Origin: Hepsetus odoe
Taxonomy: Eukaryota; Chordata; Actinopteri; Characiformes; Hepsetidae
Direction of reading: 5' to 3'
Assembly: GCA_017165825.1 (NCBI GenBank)
Contig: CM029386.1
Coordinates: forward strand, 11,182,780 to 11,246,779
Length of the DNA: 64,000 nt
Within the stretch, counting starts at the first letter, position 1. Each line of letters opens with the position of its first letter. The notes beneath the pieces are model-generated. The model made no database searches. It saw only the letters and a program-made list of their open reading frames with translations, and was not told where the DNA came from. Position numbers and translations under genes: made by a program. Positions 47,896-61,130 of the stretch are shown one piece after another.

Positions 47896-48741
47896 AAAAG
47901 GCCCACAGATTAAATAATTCATTTTAGAATTAGTGAATGTGTTCTATGGTCGTTTCCAGGCAAGCCTTTTTGTTTCTTTTTCTTAGTGGCTTTCATCTTG
48001 CCACTCTCACATAGATACCAGCTTCGCACAGTGTCTTTTTAATGAATCATGAACACTGAGTGAAAATCAGAAACACTTTTTCACAGCACTGTACATATAA
48101 TGTGTTGGAACTAGCTTTAAACCCTAAGTTATACAATATTCTGATGTTCTATGAGTTTTTAATTAGTAAGGACTCTGACGGCAAAGCTGTTAGAACAAAT
48201 TTTTCTAGCAAACAGGTCAGGTATATTGCTTAAATAATACATTCCAACAAAGATAAAATAAACATATTATTTATCAAACAATAATATACAATACATGGGC
48301 CAAGGTATGTGCACCCCCCCACCCCAGTTCTGGTGTTTTAGCCATGCCTGTTGCTAACAGGTCTGGACTGGTGAAACACCTGCATCTGGAATAAAAATCA
48401 AAAGCCAATACTGAAGGATCTGTCCATTTAGTTTACCTCTGCTTTTGAAACATAGAGAAATCTGCATCTTAACTGTTTTTAAAATTTTAGTTTGTTTAAG
48501 ATTGATCAAGAGCAGTACATCCTCCTCAAAGAACACGTTTCTGCCCACTTCATTGCACAGATACTGTTCATTTGAAAGTAAATATTCAAAATAAAACATA
48601 AAAGGTGACCTGAATAATTAGTACATCCTGTACAGAGAACACACAATGAGCTTACTTTAATGCACAAATAAACTGTATAAACTATATTTCTGCATTAAAA
48701 AGTGAAGAAGTTTGTTCTCTGTGCAGGAAATCATTAGACTC

Positions 48742-48815
48742 AAGTTCACCAGCTAGAAATCGAACCCAGATCCTTCCATCTGTGAGGTGACAGCACTGCC
48801 CACAGCACTCAACGA
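48742..48815 (-). mobile_element. SINE B head fragment
   Basis: GAAATCGAACCCAGATCCTT and GTGAGGTGACAGCACTGCCC are the complement of the tRNA-like head; the rest is absent. Confidence 0.55.
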
Positions 48816-49179
48816 AGGACTTGCATCACACGCTTGTCTGGCAAATACATCTAACCAAATACCAAATAGTTTTAATATTAGTAATAATATCGACTAATGC
48901 TGATGTGCAGTGTTGTCTGGGGGAATGTAAAACACGCAGTGAGGATAGGCAGCTTTAAGCTATGGCTCACTGTGCTCATCCCATTCGGCCAGCAGGCTCC
49001 AGCGCTTATTCTCTCTTATACCACTGCATTGTGGCAGCTTTATTATGTGTGTGGTCACAGCTGTTGAAGCATTGATCCTATCCCTCCCTCACCATTCACT
49101 CCATCTCTGTTTTTCCCTTCTTGCACTCTCACTCACTCTCTCTTCCTTTTGCATTCTGCTGTATTTAATCACACTCTTT

Positions 49180-49206
49180 TGATAAGTCTTTCTCTCCATC
49201 TCTCCA

Positions 49207-49260
<54 letters not shown>
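49180..49260. repeat. (CT)n microsatellite
   Basis: Imperfect start, then about 24 pure CT units, 370 bp upstream of the exon-like segment at 49634. Confidence 0.95.
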
Positions 49261-49261
<1 letters not shown>

Positions 49262-49337
49262 TATGTGATAATATTGTGTCAGTAATAGGGCATGCCTCCC
49301 TAAGGGCGCTGGCTCTAACTTGCATAGCAAGACTGTA

Positions 49338-49342
49338 TGTGT

Positions 49343-49408
<66 letters not shown>
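49338..49408. repeat. (GT)n microsatellite
   Basis: About 33 GT units. Confidence 0.97.
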
Positions 49409-49409
<1 letters not shown>

Positions 49410-49633
49410 ATCCCGCCTGGCCCAGATGCCCCTGCTAAATCCATCACTAGTGGTGCCGTGCTAAGCTGGAACATTTGGCCCTGCATTGGGGAGGAACAGA
49501 ACTCAGCAAAAAATAATTTGATAGAGGGAAAGAGAGGGACATTTGTTTTCCTTTTTCAAAAAGAGAAGACGGCACTTTTCTGGAGCAAGGGCAGTAGAGA
49601 GGTGCCATCGCTGTCTCCCCTCTGCTCCTCTAG

Positions 49634-49692
49634 GAGGGCTTGACAGGCATGGACCTGCATGAGGACGAGCTGGGGGTTTTCACCGTCATTCA
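49634..49692 (+). CDS. Exon-like segment, possible 5' exon of a FRMPD4-like gene
   Basis: A strong acceptor (CTGTCTCCCC then TCTGCTCCTCTAG) and donor GTGAGT bound 59 nt with a single open frame, EGLTGMDLHEDELGVFTVI. The ATG at 49649 has G at -3 and G at +4, so this could be a first coding exon beginning MDLHEDELGVFTVI. It is plus strand, downstream of MSL3, where FRMPD4 lies in human. VFTVI loosely recalls the VFSFV of the FRMPD4 N-terminus, which is weak evidence. No adjoining exon was identified. Confidence 0.35.
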
Positions 49693-49972
49693 GTGAGTAC
49701 ATTCAGCATCAGCCATTCAAGCAGTGTTTCCAGCTCCACAGCTCTTCTTACACCACTAATGGTGCATTGAATTTACTTGAATTTACATTTCCAAATGGAG
49801 AAAAACATAATATATTACCGCTTTTCTTTAAAAAAGAAATAAAGAAAATATATTACCACTTTTCTTTTCTTTATTTAATATTTAGAATTTCTCCATGTGG
49901 ACGTGATAGCCACATCGGAACAAGTAAATAACGTGCTGATGATGAAATTAGTATATGACAGATATGACAGTG

Positions 49973-50022
<50 letters not shown>
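49973..50022. repeat. (AT)n microsatellite
   Basis: About 23 AT units. Confidence 0.95.
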
Positions 50023-50024
<2 letters not shown>

Positions 50025-50496
50025 TTTATTTCTTGTGAACTGAGTTTATGTGCATACTGCCAAGTGTATCAGAAACGTCCATTTGTTTTGAAAGATTTTT
50101 ATCTAGAATTTTTCTAGATTCTTGTCCTAGTTCGGATAACATGGCTGCACAAATATGTAATAGTAAAAGTGACGTTAATCTACGTATAGAGTCCAAATTG
50201 CAAAAAAAAAAAAAAAAAAAACTATTTTATCAAATTTCTTTCAAGACATTCTTTGGTTGGTGCTTATTAAATCACTGAAAGTGGATTCATATTAAAAGAA
50301 GAATTCAATGAAAAATCAGGCGTATACAGTTTCCACACAGTTTATCAGCCAATATATATCTGGTGTCAAAATCTTTAGGTTTGCACTGAATCCTTGAGGC
50401 TTATTTAACTAAGCAATGACGGGAGTTTATATCACTCAGAATATACAACTACATCATAGCTACATTACATTTGAACCTCAAGCACAACACTGAAAA

Positions 50497-50560
50497 AGCA
50501 AACATCAGACAGCAAGCATGTCTTGGCTGATTGACTACATTTGGGTTAAGGCATAAAAAG
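50497..50560. repeat. Short dispersed repeat (pair with 59365-59430)
   Basis: AGCAAACATCAGACAGCAAG and GATTGACTACATTTGGGTTA are shared with AGCAAACTTTAGACCCCAAA and GATTGACTACATTTGGGGTG at 59365-59430, indicating a common repeat source. Confidence 0.5.
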
Positions 50561-52179
50561 TTTTCTTTCACAAAACTAGTCATTAAGAGCGTTTTTTTTT
50601 TCTTTTCTTAAGAGCTTTGTAAGCGCTGTTAAGACCTGAACCAGCAATCCTGCTTTCTTTCCTCCTTTGCTGAATACAGATTTCAAGCTGCAAATCATCC
50701 CATACCAAAGACTGTGCTCTATTTTGAGGTATATTGAGCTTTTGTATGCCATGAAAAGTATAGTATCATGTCAGCCTCCAAAACAGTGGAGCTTAATCAC
50801 TTCTGCATCAGTATGTACAGTGTCATCAAGACCATAATGAAAGTGACATGCGTGGCTGGGCAAATATTTTAGTTTCATCCACTTGCCAGCTGATGTCCAG
50901 GCCTCACGTCTTTGCTCTAAACGGCAATTAGATCACTAGATAACAGATCCCACCAAAGAGTGAGCCCTGCTTGACCCTTATTATCAGTTGTGTAACAAGT
51001 GGGGAAGTGTGTGCTGCCAGTGGAACATGTCAGAGAGTTTAGATCAACAGATTTGAGGCAGTAGGACCTCTGTAAACCTTTAATATCCACTTTCAATATA
51101 AACATATACAACATGAACTTAGTTTTACTTTTACTTAGGACATGGGTTTCAAGCTATACATTATCACATCGTCTTCAGCATGTACAAATGTGCAAACGTT
51201 GGCTGCTGTCATAAGAAAACCAAAATTGCACAAATGGTCCTTTTCATACATATATGGCTAGGACTCACCAATGTTTGTCCTAAGTTCTGTACCAGGCTGA
51301 TGCATTTTCTAAAGAGTAAAATTGTAATCTCATCATGAAATGTGTAAATGTAAAGAACCTGCATTTTTAAATGCTGAAATCAGATCCATATTGGTGAGGA
51401 GGTGGGCTGATCAGTCAAGGATTCTGGGCAAAGTGTGGGGTCTTAAAAAATGAAAGAGTTTGTTTTCATAAGTATGTTAAATAGAGTTAACTGCTGACAC
51501 TGTGAAGGCTTGGACCAAATCCTTCCCACGTTCACCACAGGTGGATCTTCTTTGTCTACCAATTTAGAAACAGAGTGCAGCATGTCTTTTTTTTATCAGA
51601 CTTTTTCTTTCATTTTGGCTGCAGCTACAGTATAATCATTCAGATTTGCTTTTCAGAATCCTGATTATTGTGCTTGGAAAACTCTCTGAACTTTTGATAT
51701 GACAGAGTATACATCTGGATACAATGGACAATCATCTTTAAAGCTCAGAGAAGATCACATAAATGCACATTTTTGATAGTCACTGGAAATAAAGCTTTGG
51801 GATCTAGTTAAACTGTTCTCTCCAGGAATTCATTGCATATGTGGACTTTTCCTGCTAATATATTCATTATATTCAATGACTTGGCTGTTTTCTGTAGCAC
51901 ATAACTGAGCTGGTGAACTGGTGCTCATAGTCTATGTCACTGTTCAGTGCATTAAGTGGACACTATTGATGTATGTATTGTGCCTGCTGGAAGGCACAGT
52001 GGTGTGTGGCCAGCTTTTAAAAAGGGCTGCAACTCAAATTATCCATGAAATAAATAAACTTCATCATAGGCCGGGGTAATCAGGAAAGTATATGGTGTTT
52101 CTTTCCTGGCACCTTATATTTGCTGATGCTTGATTTCAGTTCTATATACATTTACCTTATAAGGCTTCTTACTGCAGTC

Positions 52180-52301
52180 AGGAACAAACCATCCTGGTTT
52201 TGCCTCAGCATAGGTTTTGCCTGGTCTTTCTCTGAATTCCTCCTGCAACCCTACACAGGATAAGCAGTTGAGATGAATGAATGAATGAATGAATGAATGG
52301 T
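52180..52301 (+). mobile_element. SINE B tail with (GAAT)n
   Basis: Weakly matching 3' part (CCTGCAACCCTACACAGGAT, AAGCAGTTGAGATGAATG) ending in about six ATGA units. Confidence 0.45.
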
Positions 52302-52356
52302 GGTCAATTAGTATTTATGACCATAGTGTTGGGTGGTAAGAAGGAATGTTTCATTC

Positions 52357-52582
52357 AGCAGTGGCCTAGTGGTTAGGGACTAGTCCCCAGGATTGGAAGA
52401 TTGTGGGTTTGAATCTCGGGCCAGTAGGTTGCCCTGAGCAAGGTTCCATCCCCGTCACTGCTCCTCGGGCACTGGATATAGCTGCCCACTGCTGCACATG
52501 AGTTAAATGCAGAGGTTGCATGTCATTTGTGTTTCACTGTGTGCTGAGCTATTTCACAATGACAAATAGTCACTTTCACTTT
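52357..52582 (+). mobile_element. SINE A, near full length
   Basis: CAGTGGCCTAGTGGTTAGG, GTGGGTTTGAATCTC, CTGCCCACTGCTGCACATG and AGTCACTTTCACTTTTG. Confidence 0.82.
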
Positions 52583-55500
52583 TGATAAACCCCTTATTTT
52601 TAGTAACTGCTGAGAATATGCAGCATTAGGCTAATTTGTAACTTTAGCCAATGGTGAAGTGTCTGCTTTGTGTCTACATTGCAATACAGTTTTGTTTTTG
52701 TTTTTAGCTAAGGTTTATTTTATCTCTTCAATATCAAATCATTTAAAAACATGTTTTTTCTATTTTTTTAATCACCTGCATGTCCTCTAGGGCCCTTTGC
52801 ATTTCTGTGGTTTGTGTGATGGTAAAGATCACTGTTACTAATGATCAGACCCTGAGTTCAGTCTAACAAACAAGACATGTTTAGTGGATTGTATACTGAC
52901 AGAAATGGTAGAAATGGCAAAGGTATAGCAAGTCAGAATAACGAAGGAGAATTTAGAATGAATGTTGCAGATGGCAGTGCTTTGTGCAGTGCAGTGTGTT
53001 AGCTGGTGTTGGTGTCTTATCGTTTTCTCATTCTACAGCTTGTAAGTTATGGATTGATAGATGTCAGCCCTTACATAAGATTAGGAAGAGCAATGAGGAA
53101 CATCAAGCTTTTATGATTAAGGATTACGTGCATATTCTGAGTTGGCGCAATTCTAAAAAATGCAATGAAATAGTCCTCAAAAAGTAGGTTTCCTAAATAT
53201 CTCCTGGATTGGATGTATAGTTCTAGGAAAAACCTCTGTTTAGTTACATTATGTGTAGGTGTTCGCATCTCATAACCAAACAGTTCTTGAAAAGCCATCT
53301 ATTGATAGATTGTTAAAGAAGCAAAAGTGTGATGAAATGCATGAAATCTTTGACTCTTTGAATCCTGTTTCCAGTGGTATAATTATCAAATGTGGCTGAT
53401 TGACAGTTGCTATCAGTGATTACAAACTCCAGATATAGAATCTGGATTGGAGGTCCAGAGCTGAAGATCTGTAATTAAACCAAATTTCAGGCACCAGGCA
53501 CTGTATTTCTACTAGAAAGCCAAAACATTCTGAATGACTTATTTATCCATTTAATTATGCTAGAAATTATGAGGGATTAGTGTAATTATCCTTTTGCACA
53601 CCCACTTTAGCTCAATATTGAGTCATTAATGACTTACTTAGTTGGATTAGGTGTGTTTGGGCACAGAAAACAGAAATAAATAGAAAATGCGAACTATATG
53701 ACTGGGAAACACTGTTATATGTTGCATTCATGTACATGAGAGAGCACGAGGGAGTTTTCAGAAAAGTCCTTTTGAATGGTTTGACTATATGCAATTACTA
53801 CTTAAGATAATTAAGGTAGAATTTTTCAAGAAGTGAGAGGTGAGCGGAGTTCAGTTGAGTTGCCGTTCAGTAATTCATTTAGATTATTTTGAACAAGCTT
53901 CTAATGTGGCTGGCGTTTGAGGATGTTATGCCATTTGTGCATGACATTACCAAATACAGCTGAACGGTTTGGTTTTATATTGAAAATGTAATATAAAAGT
54001 GTTTCAAAAGCAATTTCAAATCAGAGGGCCTGCAGTTTTTATTATGTTATACATTATCCATCATTTAAATATTTATTCAAACTAATGCAGAGGTTTTGGA
54101 TTAGAAGTTTTTTCTAGAAGTTAAAAATAAAAAGGATCTGGGTAAAAAAAGGAATGTTTATTTCAAGATAATTTCACTGAAATTGCACTTCAAATATTGG
54201 TGAAAAAAAAAGACCTATTTCAGAAAAGATTACATCACATGTCTCTCGGGAATCACATGCTGGACATCAGCATGGCCGTGTTGATGTCTCTGTGTGATAT
54301 TGAGAGGGGACCTAGCTGATGGGTGGACACTTGTAATTATCGTAAGTAATTTGAGGAGAAAAATCAACTGTTAAAAGCCCATAAAGCATCAAACTTTTTG
54401 TCCTTGTTGTATTGCCAGCTCTCAGACGTGAAATGATCTCATCAGCAATGTGCTGAAAGAGAACAAGTTAGAAAAGGAAGCGGTCATAAAATTTTGTAAA
54501 TGGAATCTGATCTTCATACCAAAGAAGACAGTTTAATGTTGAACTATGAGTGTGGCAAATTATACAGTGAACTTTAACTTTATAGAGTGAACTTTTAACA
54601 GTAATTGTAAAAGATGATTATGCGGTATATGATGATTCTTTTTCCAGCCTCAATGCGAAAACCTTCACTCAGCCTTCACTGTGACTGCCAGCTGTTCTAA
54701 ATATACAGACTAATAATCATATTCCTTTTCAGACTGTGTCCTCACCCTCTCACTCAACCTCTTCTGTGTAAAGAGATTCAATCTTTAATATCTCCTTAAT
54801 GTGCTGCTATTGTTTTAACGACTCGATGGAGCAGCTTTAATACCTCACCAATGCAGAAGCCTTGCTGGAACTTTTTTTTTTCTTGACCTTGTCCCAACAG
54901 AAACTCATCATCTGCCCCATAAGTCCCCAGAAAGTCAGCATCGGCGCCCTGAGTTAGATAACTTCGCCGGCATACTGTTTATCCCCTGATTTAATATATA
55001 CAAACAAGTGAGGATGAAATGGAGAGGACATCTTGGATTTGGAACATACAATATCAGCCTAAGCAGATTACAGCAACAATGGATAGAGCGTTTCCTTCAA
55101 AGAGTGAATTATGCTTGTTTGTTCAAGGAGGTCCTCAAAAGGATTGCTGTGATGTAGGCATTTTCTAGTAGGGGGGCTTTGGCTCCATGTGTTGCTATTT
55201 ACTAGCTCTGATAAAAAGAATCTAGGGAATAATTGTCCTCTATATGAATAGAAGCTTTTGCACAATGGTGGTCCTGTTGTAGGGCATGAAATTGCATTTT
55301 GAAAACTGTTCTCAAAACAGTGCTTTTTTCTCTGATATTGTCTCTCAAAAACCCATATCTCCAAAATGTGAACTTTACATAAAAAAGAAGAAAATGTTTT
55401 TTTAACCATTCATTTAAGAATGTAAGATATGTTCACACAATGTACTTTTTTTTTTTATTATTTTGAACAAGAAACAATGCAGGGCGGCCAATCTGAACAG

Positions 55501-55744
55501 AGGTCCTCAACATATATCAGTAATGAAGGCTAGTCTGTTACACATTAAAGGGAACGGGAAATGAAATCACGAGTGATGTCAAAATGTAAAACTACACAAA
55601 TGTCAATAAGTCATTCTTAGGAGAAAAAATCTGAATTGGGAATGGGCCTTCACAGTGGTTCAATATACCTGCAGTTTGTTCTTAGGAAACAGTTCAAAGC
55701 ATAATGCAGTCTGTCAATGATAAATAATGATATGGTCCAAAATG

Positions 55745-55980
55745 GGACAGTAGTGGCCTAGTGGTTAGGAACTGGACCCCAGGATCAGAATGTCATGGGT
55801 TTAAATCCCAGACCAGTAGGTTGCCTTGAGGTACCCTTGAGCAATGTACTGTCCCCAACACTGCTCCCAGGGCACTTTAAATACCTGCCCCCTGCTGCAC
55901 GTGTGTGTATGGGTGAAAAGCAGAGCTTGTGTCTCACTGCTTTTCACTGTTTCACGATGACATATTTTCACTTCACTTTG
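55745..55980 (+). mobile_element. SINE A, near full length
   Basis: CAGTAGTGGCCTAGTGGTTA, CATGGGTTTAAATCCC, CCCCCTGCTGCACGTGTG and a TTTTCACTTCACTTT tail. Confidence 0.82.
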
Positions 55981-57411
55981 TTTTAGGAACACACTGAAGG
56001 CATGTATCTAACTGTAGGAACCTTGGTAACACTTTATTGTAGCATAATGATCAAAAGGCTACATGCAACCCCTCTTCAAAGCGCTTTATGACGAGTAATT
56101 TGGACACATATAGACATTTGTAAAATGTTGTTCCACCAAGAGTCCCACTGTGGACATTCTGAGCAGAAACGAGTGTCAGAATAAAGCTAATATCTTTTTT
56201 ATATATGTAAGTAGGTGTAATGTCAGTTGTCATAAAGTGTACAAGGAAGGAAGGAAAGGAAGCTAGAAAACACGAGACTCTATTCAAAGTTATCCTAAAT
56301 CTGATGCGGCTATATTCCCATTTCATTTATGATAGTTAATGAGAGGGTTGGACCAGTGAAAGTCGTCCTTGAAGGACGCTGAAAGGACAGCCATCCCAAA
56401 CTCCTGAGTCAGCAGTAACTGAGGCATACAAATGGAATGTCATCAGCTTTATGACAAAAATTATTGCCTTTGAAAATCTGTGTGCCATCAGATCTTCTAA
56501 AGCAGGGAGTAAAAGCGAAACCTTTTTGAAAACCTTTACTTCCAAAATAAACCAGTGTAAATTTGTGCCCATTTACACTCAATCAAAGCCGCATCTGTAT
56601 TTAACAACAGGGAGCCGTAAACCCCTTCCGCCCTTTACACTGAGTGGACATTTCATGATAAATGATCTAAAAGAAATGTTCCACGTCTACACTGAACTAC
56701 ATTAATATACATTTGCAGGAACAAGTTTATGAAGTTGTTGTTTGTAGCACATCATCATTGCATTTTCACATCACATTGCATTTTCTCACATTCCATGCCC
56801 CGCCTGACATATAACCTGACACTGAAACTGATGTTGTTGCTAACATGCTAAATATTATGCCTGTAATCTGTATTAATGCATTGAAGGTCCCTGAAGATTT
56901 ATGGTGGTACATGTAGGCCACATAGTAGTCAACGGAAATTCGGGCGTGTATTTAACTCAGCAAACAGTCCTAACTCAGAAACTGCCCTAAAATATGCAGT
57001 AATAATGTCATATTGAAAGGTGTAAAGAATGTGAAATTATTTAAAAACAGGTCATTAGTATCTAAACTTCATATTGGCCCTGTCATTTGTCCTCTTTTTT
57101 GTTTTGTTGTTGTTTCATCTCATTAGCAAAAAATGGTTCAAAATGAAAGATTTTTTTATATTTTCGTTTTTTTTTTTTTGCATCTACATTATCTCTGTTA
57201 AGTCCTCCCACCATGTAGGTGCACTTAATAGTTTAAAATCACACACTGTAGTGCATCTGTTACTTTGTATCATTTGTTACTCCCACCTCCCCTCACCCCA
57301 TTCATCAATGGCCAGAATCCCCAGAGGACCTCCAGTGAGCAGGTATTAATTGGATGGGGGCAATTCTCAGCTTAGCAATGACACTGACATGGCACTTTGG
57401 CAGTTGCATTT

Positions 57412-57413
<2 letters not shown>

Positions 57414-57473
<60 letters not shown>
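57414..57473. repeat. (TG)n(AG)n compound microsatellite
   Basis: About 15 TG units switch cleanly to about 14 AG units. Confidence 0.96.
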
Positions 57474-57475
<2 letters not shown>

Positions 57476-57825
57476 CATCCCACACTGGATTTTAAACAGC
57501 TCAATGTCACTTCTGGGCTGAAAAATCCAAAAAAAAAAATGCCTTCTCACTGATGGTCCTGTAGAGAAGCCTGACCACTGATGAAGGACAAAGAAATGTC
57601 ATATATGGATGGCAGAATGTATCTAATAATAAAACTGTCAATTGATGTAGATACAAGGTAAGTGTACTTAACTAAGTGGCTTGTCAGTGTGTTTTTCACA
57701 CCACAGTGCGTCAATTTTTTTGACTGTCTAATGGTATTATTTACATTACAGTTATCGTTTGTGGTTATAATCCTTTTAATACAGAAGCAGCAAATAGAGA
57801 TTAGGTTGGAACAACACTGAATGTA

Positions 57826-57922
57826 AATCCACCCATCCATCCATCCATCATCTTTACCCCTTATATTGACCCTGGACAAGTTATCAGTCCATCACAAGGT
57901 TCAAACACACACACCTACATAG

Positions 57923-57975
<53 letters not shown>

Positions 57976-58155
57976 GTTACACCCAGGTGCAATATAGCAT
58001 GTCCAATCAGACCATACAGGTCTCTGAACTGTGGGAGAAAAGAGGAGACCCCGAGGGAAACCCACACAAACACAGGAAAACATGCGAAATTCACTTAAAA
58101 AGCACCCAGGCTGGAAATCAAACCCTGAACTTTCTTGCTGTCAGGCCACAGTATC
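57826..58155 (-). mobile_element. SINE B, near full length, with internal (AC)n
   Basis: CCATCCATCCATC tail complement, CCCTGGACAAGTTATCAGTC, a long (AC)n at 57906-57973, TGTGGGAGAAAAGAGGAGAC, GGAAACCCACACAAACACAG and GCTGTCAGGCCACAG head complement. Confidence 0.75.
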
Positions 58156-58879
58156 AATATCCATATACTATACACACTGAAAAACTACATGAAGGAAATA
58201 CATCACAGACACAGCTGCTGGCAAAAGCTAAGGAAAAAAATTTTGCTGTAAAAATCTAATCAGTTTATGCAGGAATGATGCACTCATGCACAAGTTCTTC
58301 CGTGTATGTCACACGTTCATACCACTTGGCTCGGAAATCCCATGTCTCCGCGGTCTTCAGTATTGCTGAATGATTCTCTCAAAGAGGCCTGTGCAATAGG
58401 GACTAACCAGATGTGGCACTTCAATACGGAGGGGCAGCTGCAGGCTTGGTGGGGGGATGGTGATAGATGGCTGCACCGCATTGCTCTTCAGTATCTGAAG
58501 CTGCCACGCGAACCCATTATTGATGAGTGTGCTTAGTATTCAGATGGCAAGTGGACAGCGGTGAGAGCAGGAAGAGACTCCAGAGCCTGTGAGTACAGAC
58601 ATGCAGCTTAAGATTACCGAAAGTACTTCAGCGTATACAAACACGCAGGCACACACACACACCTAAAATATGGATTTTTCAGCAGCTTGTGTGTACGCTG
58701 TCACTCGCTTCAGTTCCAGATGGTGGTGAATGGTGCCGTGGGAGAACCTCTGGTTTGCCCTCATTAGTATTTAATAGAGATGACTCCAAATATTTCACCT
58801 TGTTAGTGGCTGAATGAGAGAGTTCCATGCCAATCTTAAAAGCAAAATCTGGTGAAAAAGTATACTAACATTGTCCTGT

Positions 58880-59179
58880 TGTTATGGATTGCACTGCTCT
58901 GCTCTGACAGGGCACACCTGGCGCCTCAATAGGAGTTCAGGTGTGCCGCATTGAAAGTGGAAAAAAGAAGAAAGAAGTGGTTGATTCAAGGGTACAAAGA
59001 TCCCAAGGAGTCAGAGCAGCGTGTCGGTCATTCTGGATTCCACACTGAGTGACTGTTTGTAGAGAACATGTTGAGTTCAGTGTTTGTGTGAGTGCACGTT
59101 TATGTTCATGTTCAATAAAGTTCAGTTGTAGACTCCCCGCTCCGCATTTATGTTCGGTCAACCCCACCTAGACGTTACA
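58880..59179 (+). mobile_element. Probable solo LTR
   Basis: 300 bp starting TGTTATGG and ending GTTACA, flanked by CCTGT at left and CCTAT at right (4 of 5 match a target duplication). AATAAA sits at 59114, as in an LTR R region. No internal retroelement genes adjoin. Confidence 0.55.
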
Positions 59180-59364
59180 CCTATTAACGCAAAGTTGGTC
59201 AACCAAGACATGAGGTGTCTGTAATTAGCTTTTCTAGTTCATCCACTGCAAGATTAATGTATGTTACACTACCTGTATATTTATTCATTTAGACATTTTT
59301 ATTCAGTGAAAGAACGACTTACAAGTGATCAACTACAGATAAATGGTTTACATGTATGGCAGCC

Positions 59365-59430
59365 TCTTGGCACCTAAAGAAGCAAACTTTAGACCCCAAA
59401 CATGTCTGATTGACTACATTTGGGGTGAGT
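59365..59430. repeat. Short dispersed repeat (pair with 50497-50560)
   Basis: Same orientation as its partner, with ACATGTCTGATTGACTACAT as the core. Confidence 0.5.
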
Positions 59431-60005
59431 GGAATCTTTTTTTTTTTTTTGGACGTACTATCTGAGCATGAATGATGATTTTTGGACTTGCATTTCAGCA
59501 CATTTAGCCCCTTGCCTAGCCAGTGTCTGATTCTCTGTAGAGTGAAGGGTACTTCCTCTGGGGGATTAGGCCTTGGGTTAGAGGAAATTGCAACTTGGAT
59601 TTGTTGCAGATGAGGAATGCAAATGCATGATTTTATTGTAACAGCACATAGAGGCTTACAAGATGGAAAAGTATATTATTTGTGTGACTGAATTCACAGA
59701 TGAGGCAGAAAATGAAAGATAAAAAATTCACTGTGATTGAAAGATCACAATATAAATGAGTCAGCAGATCTAAGAAATCACAGTCACCAAGTATTTCAAC
59801 AAAACAGACCTTAAAAAAAAAATCATATTTATCTTGATCTTCAAATTTTGTATAAATGCTATTTTGTTATTTTGTTTTGCTATATAGTTTTCTTTTCTGA
59901 ACAGAAGAAATGGATGAAAACAGGTATTAAGAGACTTCTGCTTGTATGTCATTTGCCTAAGCGTCTGTTCTTATCAATTTACTATCTATTATCTTCTATT
60001 CCTTC

Positions 60006-60295
60006 TTTTCTTCTTCTTCTTCTTCTTCTTTTGGCTGCTCCCATTTAGGGGTCGCCACAGTGGATCATCCGCTTCCAATATAATCCTTGTCTCTTCTCTG
60101 AACATGTCCAAACCAACGCAATCTTGTTTCCCTAACTTTGTCTCCAAAACGTCAAACCTTAGCTGTCCTTCTAAGATACTCATTTCTAAACCTGTCCAAG
60201 CTTGTCACACACAGCGAACATCTCAGCATCTTTAACTCTTGTCTTTTCATCAGGACCACTGTCTCTAACACATGTAGCATAGCTTGCCTCACTTT
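60006..60295 (-). mobile_element. RTE-type LINE 3' fragment, minus strand
   Basis: Read on the minus strand it is the same 3' end as the copies in MSL3: GAGTATCTTAGAAGGACAGC, GGTTTGGACATGTTCAGAG, GTGGCGACCCCTAAATGGG, then an (AAG)n tail (CTT at 60006-60030). Confidence 0.8.
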
Positions 60296-60436
60296 ATATC
60301 TGGCCATTATCTAATATCTATATATGATGACTATCTATTATATGAAACTTGTTTTAGAACAAGAAGACAGAAGAGGAGTTTGCCACTCCCTATATCCTAC
60401 TGGTATTGCAGTATCTCAAGGAATGGTGCCCCTTTG

Positions 60437-60575
60437 GGACAGTGGCATTTTGGTTTGGTGCTTGATCAGAATATTGCAGCTTTAAGTCTTGAACCTATAA
60501 GTTATCCTGAGATACCCTTGAGTAAGGTTCCCTCCCCCAGTGATGGCACTGGTTATATGGCAGCTCACTGCTACC
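60437..60575 (+). mobile_element. SINE A, decayed
   Basis: GGGACAGTGGCATTTTGG, ATCCTGAGATACCCTTGAGT and CAGCTCACTGCTACC are recognisable but diverged. Confidence 0.5.
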
Positions 60576-61102
60576 AACAATAAAGTATGGTGATGGGAAT
60601 GTCATGATATGGGGTTGCTGCCCTGCGATACCATGATAAACATCATAGAAGAATATACAGATGTCATGAGAGATCTTAGAGGAGAATGTTATGTTTTTTG
60701 TTGAGAGACTGGAGAAGATGTTGAACATGACAACAACCCCATATACACAGTTAAAATAACTCATCTAAAGCGTCTCCATCTCCTGAGACCCTTGTAACCA
60801 TGGGGAATTAAAGCCATAATAATCCCAGCCATAAAAATGGCATCATTCTTATTTTAGACGTCTTGAAGAACATTACATTTCCAACAAAGCAGCAATAATT
60901 TGTGGTGTCTAAGGTTTTTAGGTGTTCTTTCCTATTAGAAGAGATTTCATGTATTTACACCAGTCTTGAGGACACAGAAACAAGAATTAAGAATAGGTGC
61001 ATTTTATAGTTTATAATTGCAAACTGTAGTCCTTCTGTGCAACAATTGTTATCCATCCAATCTCTGGTCAGGTCCCCCACATGGCCATCAGTGTGTCGAT
61101 AT

Positions 61103-61130
61103 TGTGTGTGTGTGTGTGTGTGTGTGTGTA
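61103..61130. repeat. (TG)n microsatellite
   Basis: About 13 TG units. Confidence 0.93.

Noticed and set aside
58306..58536. 76-residue plus-strand frame with a Trp-rich segment
   Set aside because: No start context, splice signal or family match strong enough to call; open length is within chance for this composition.
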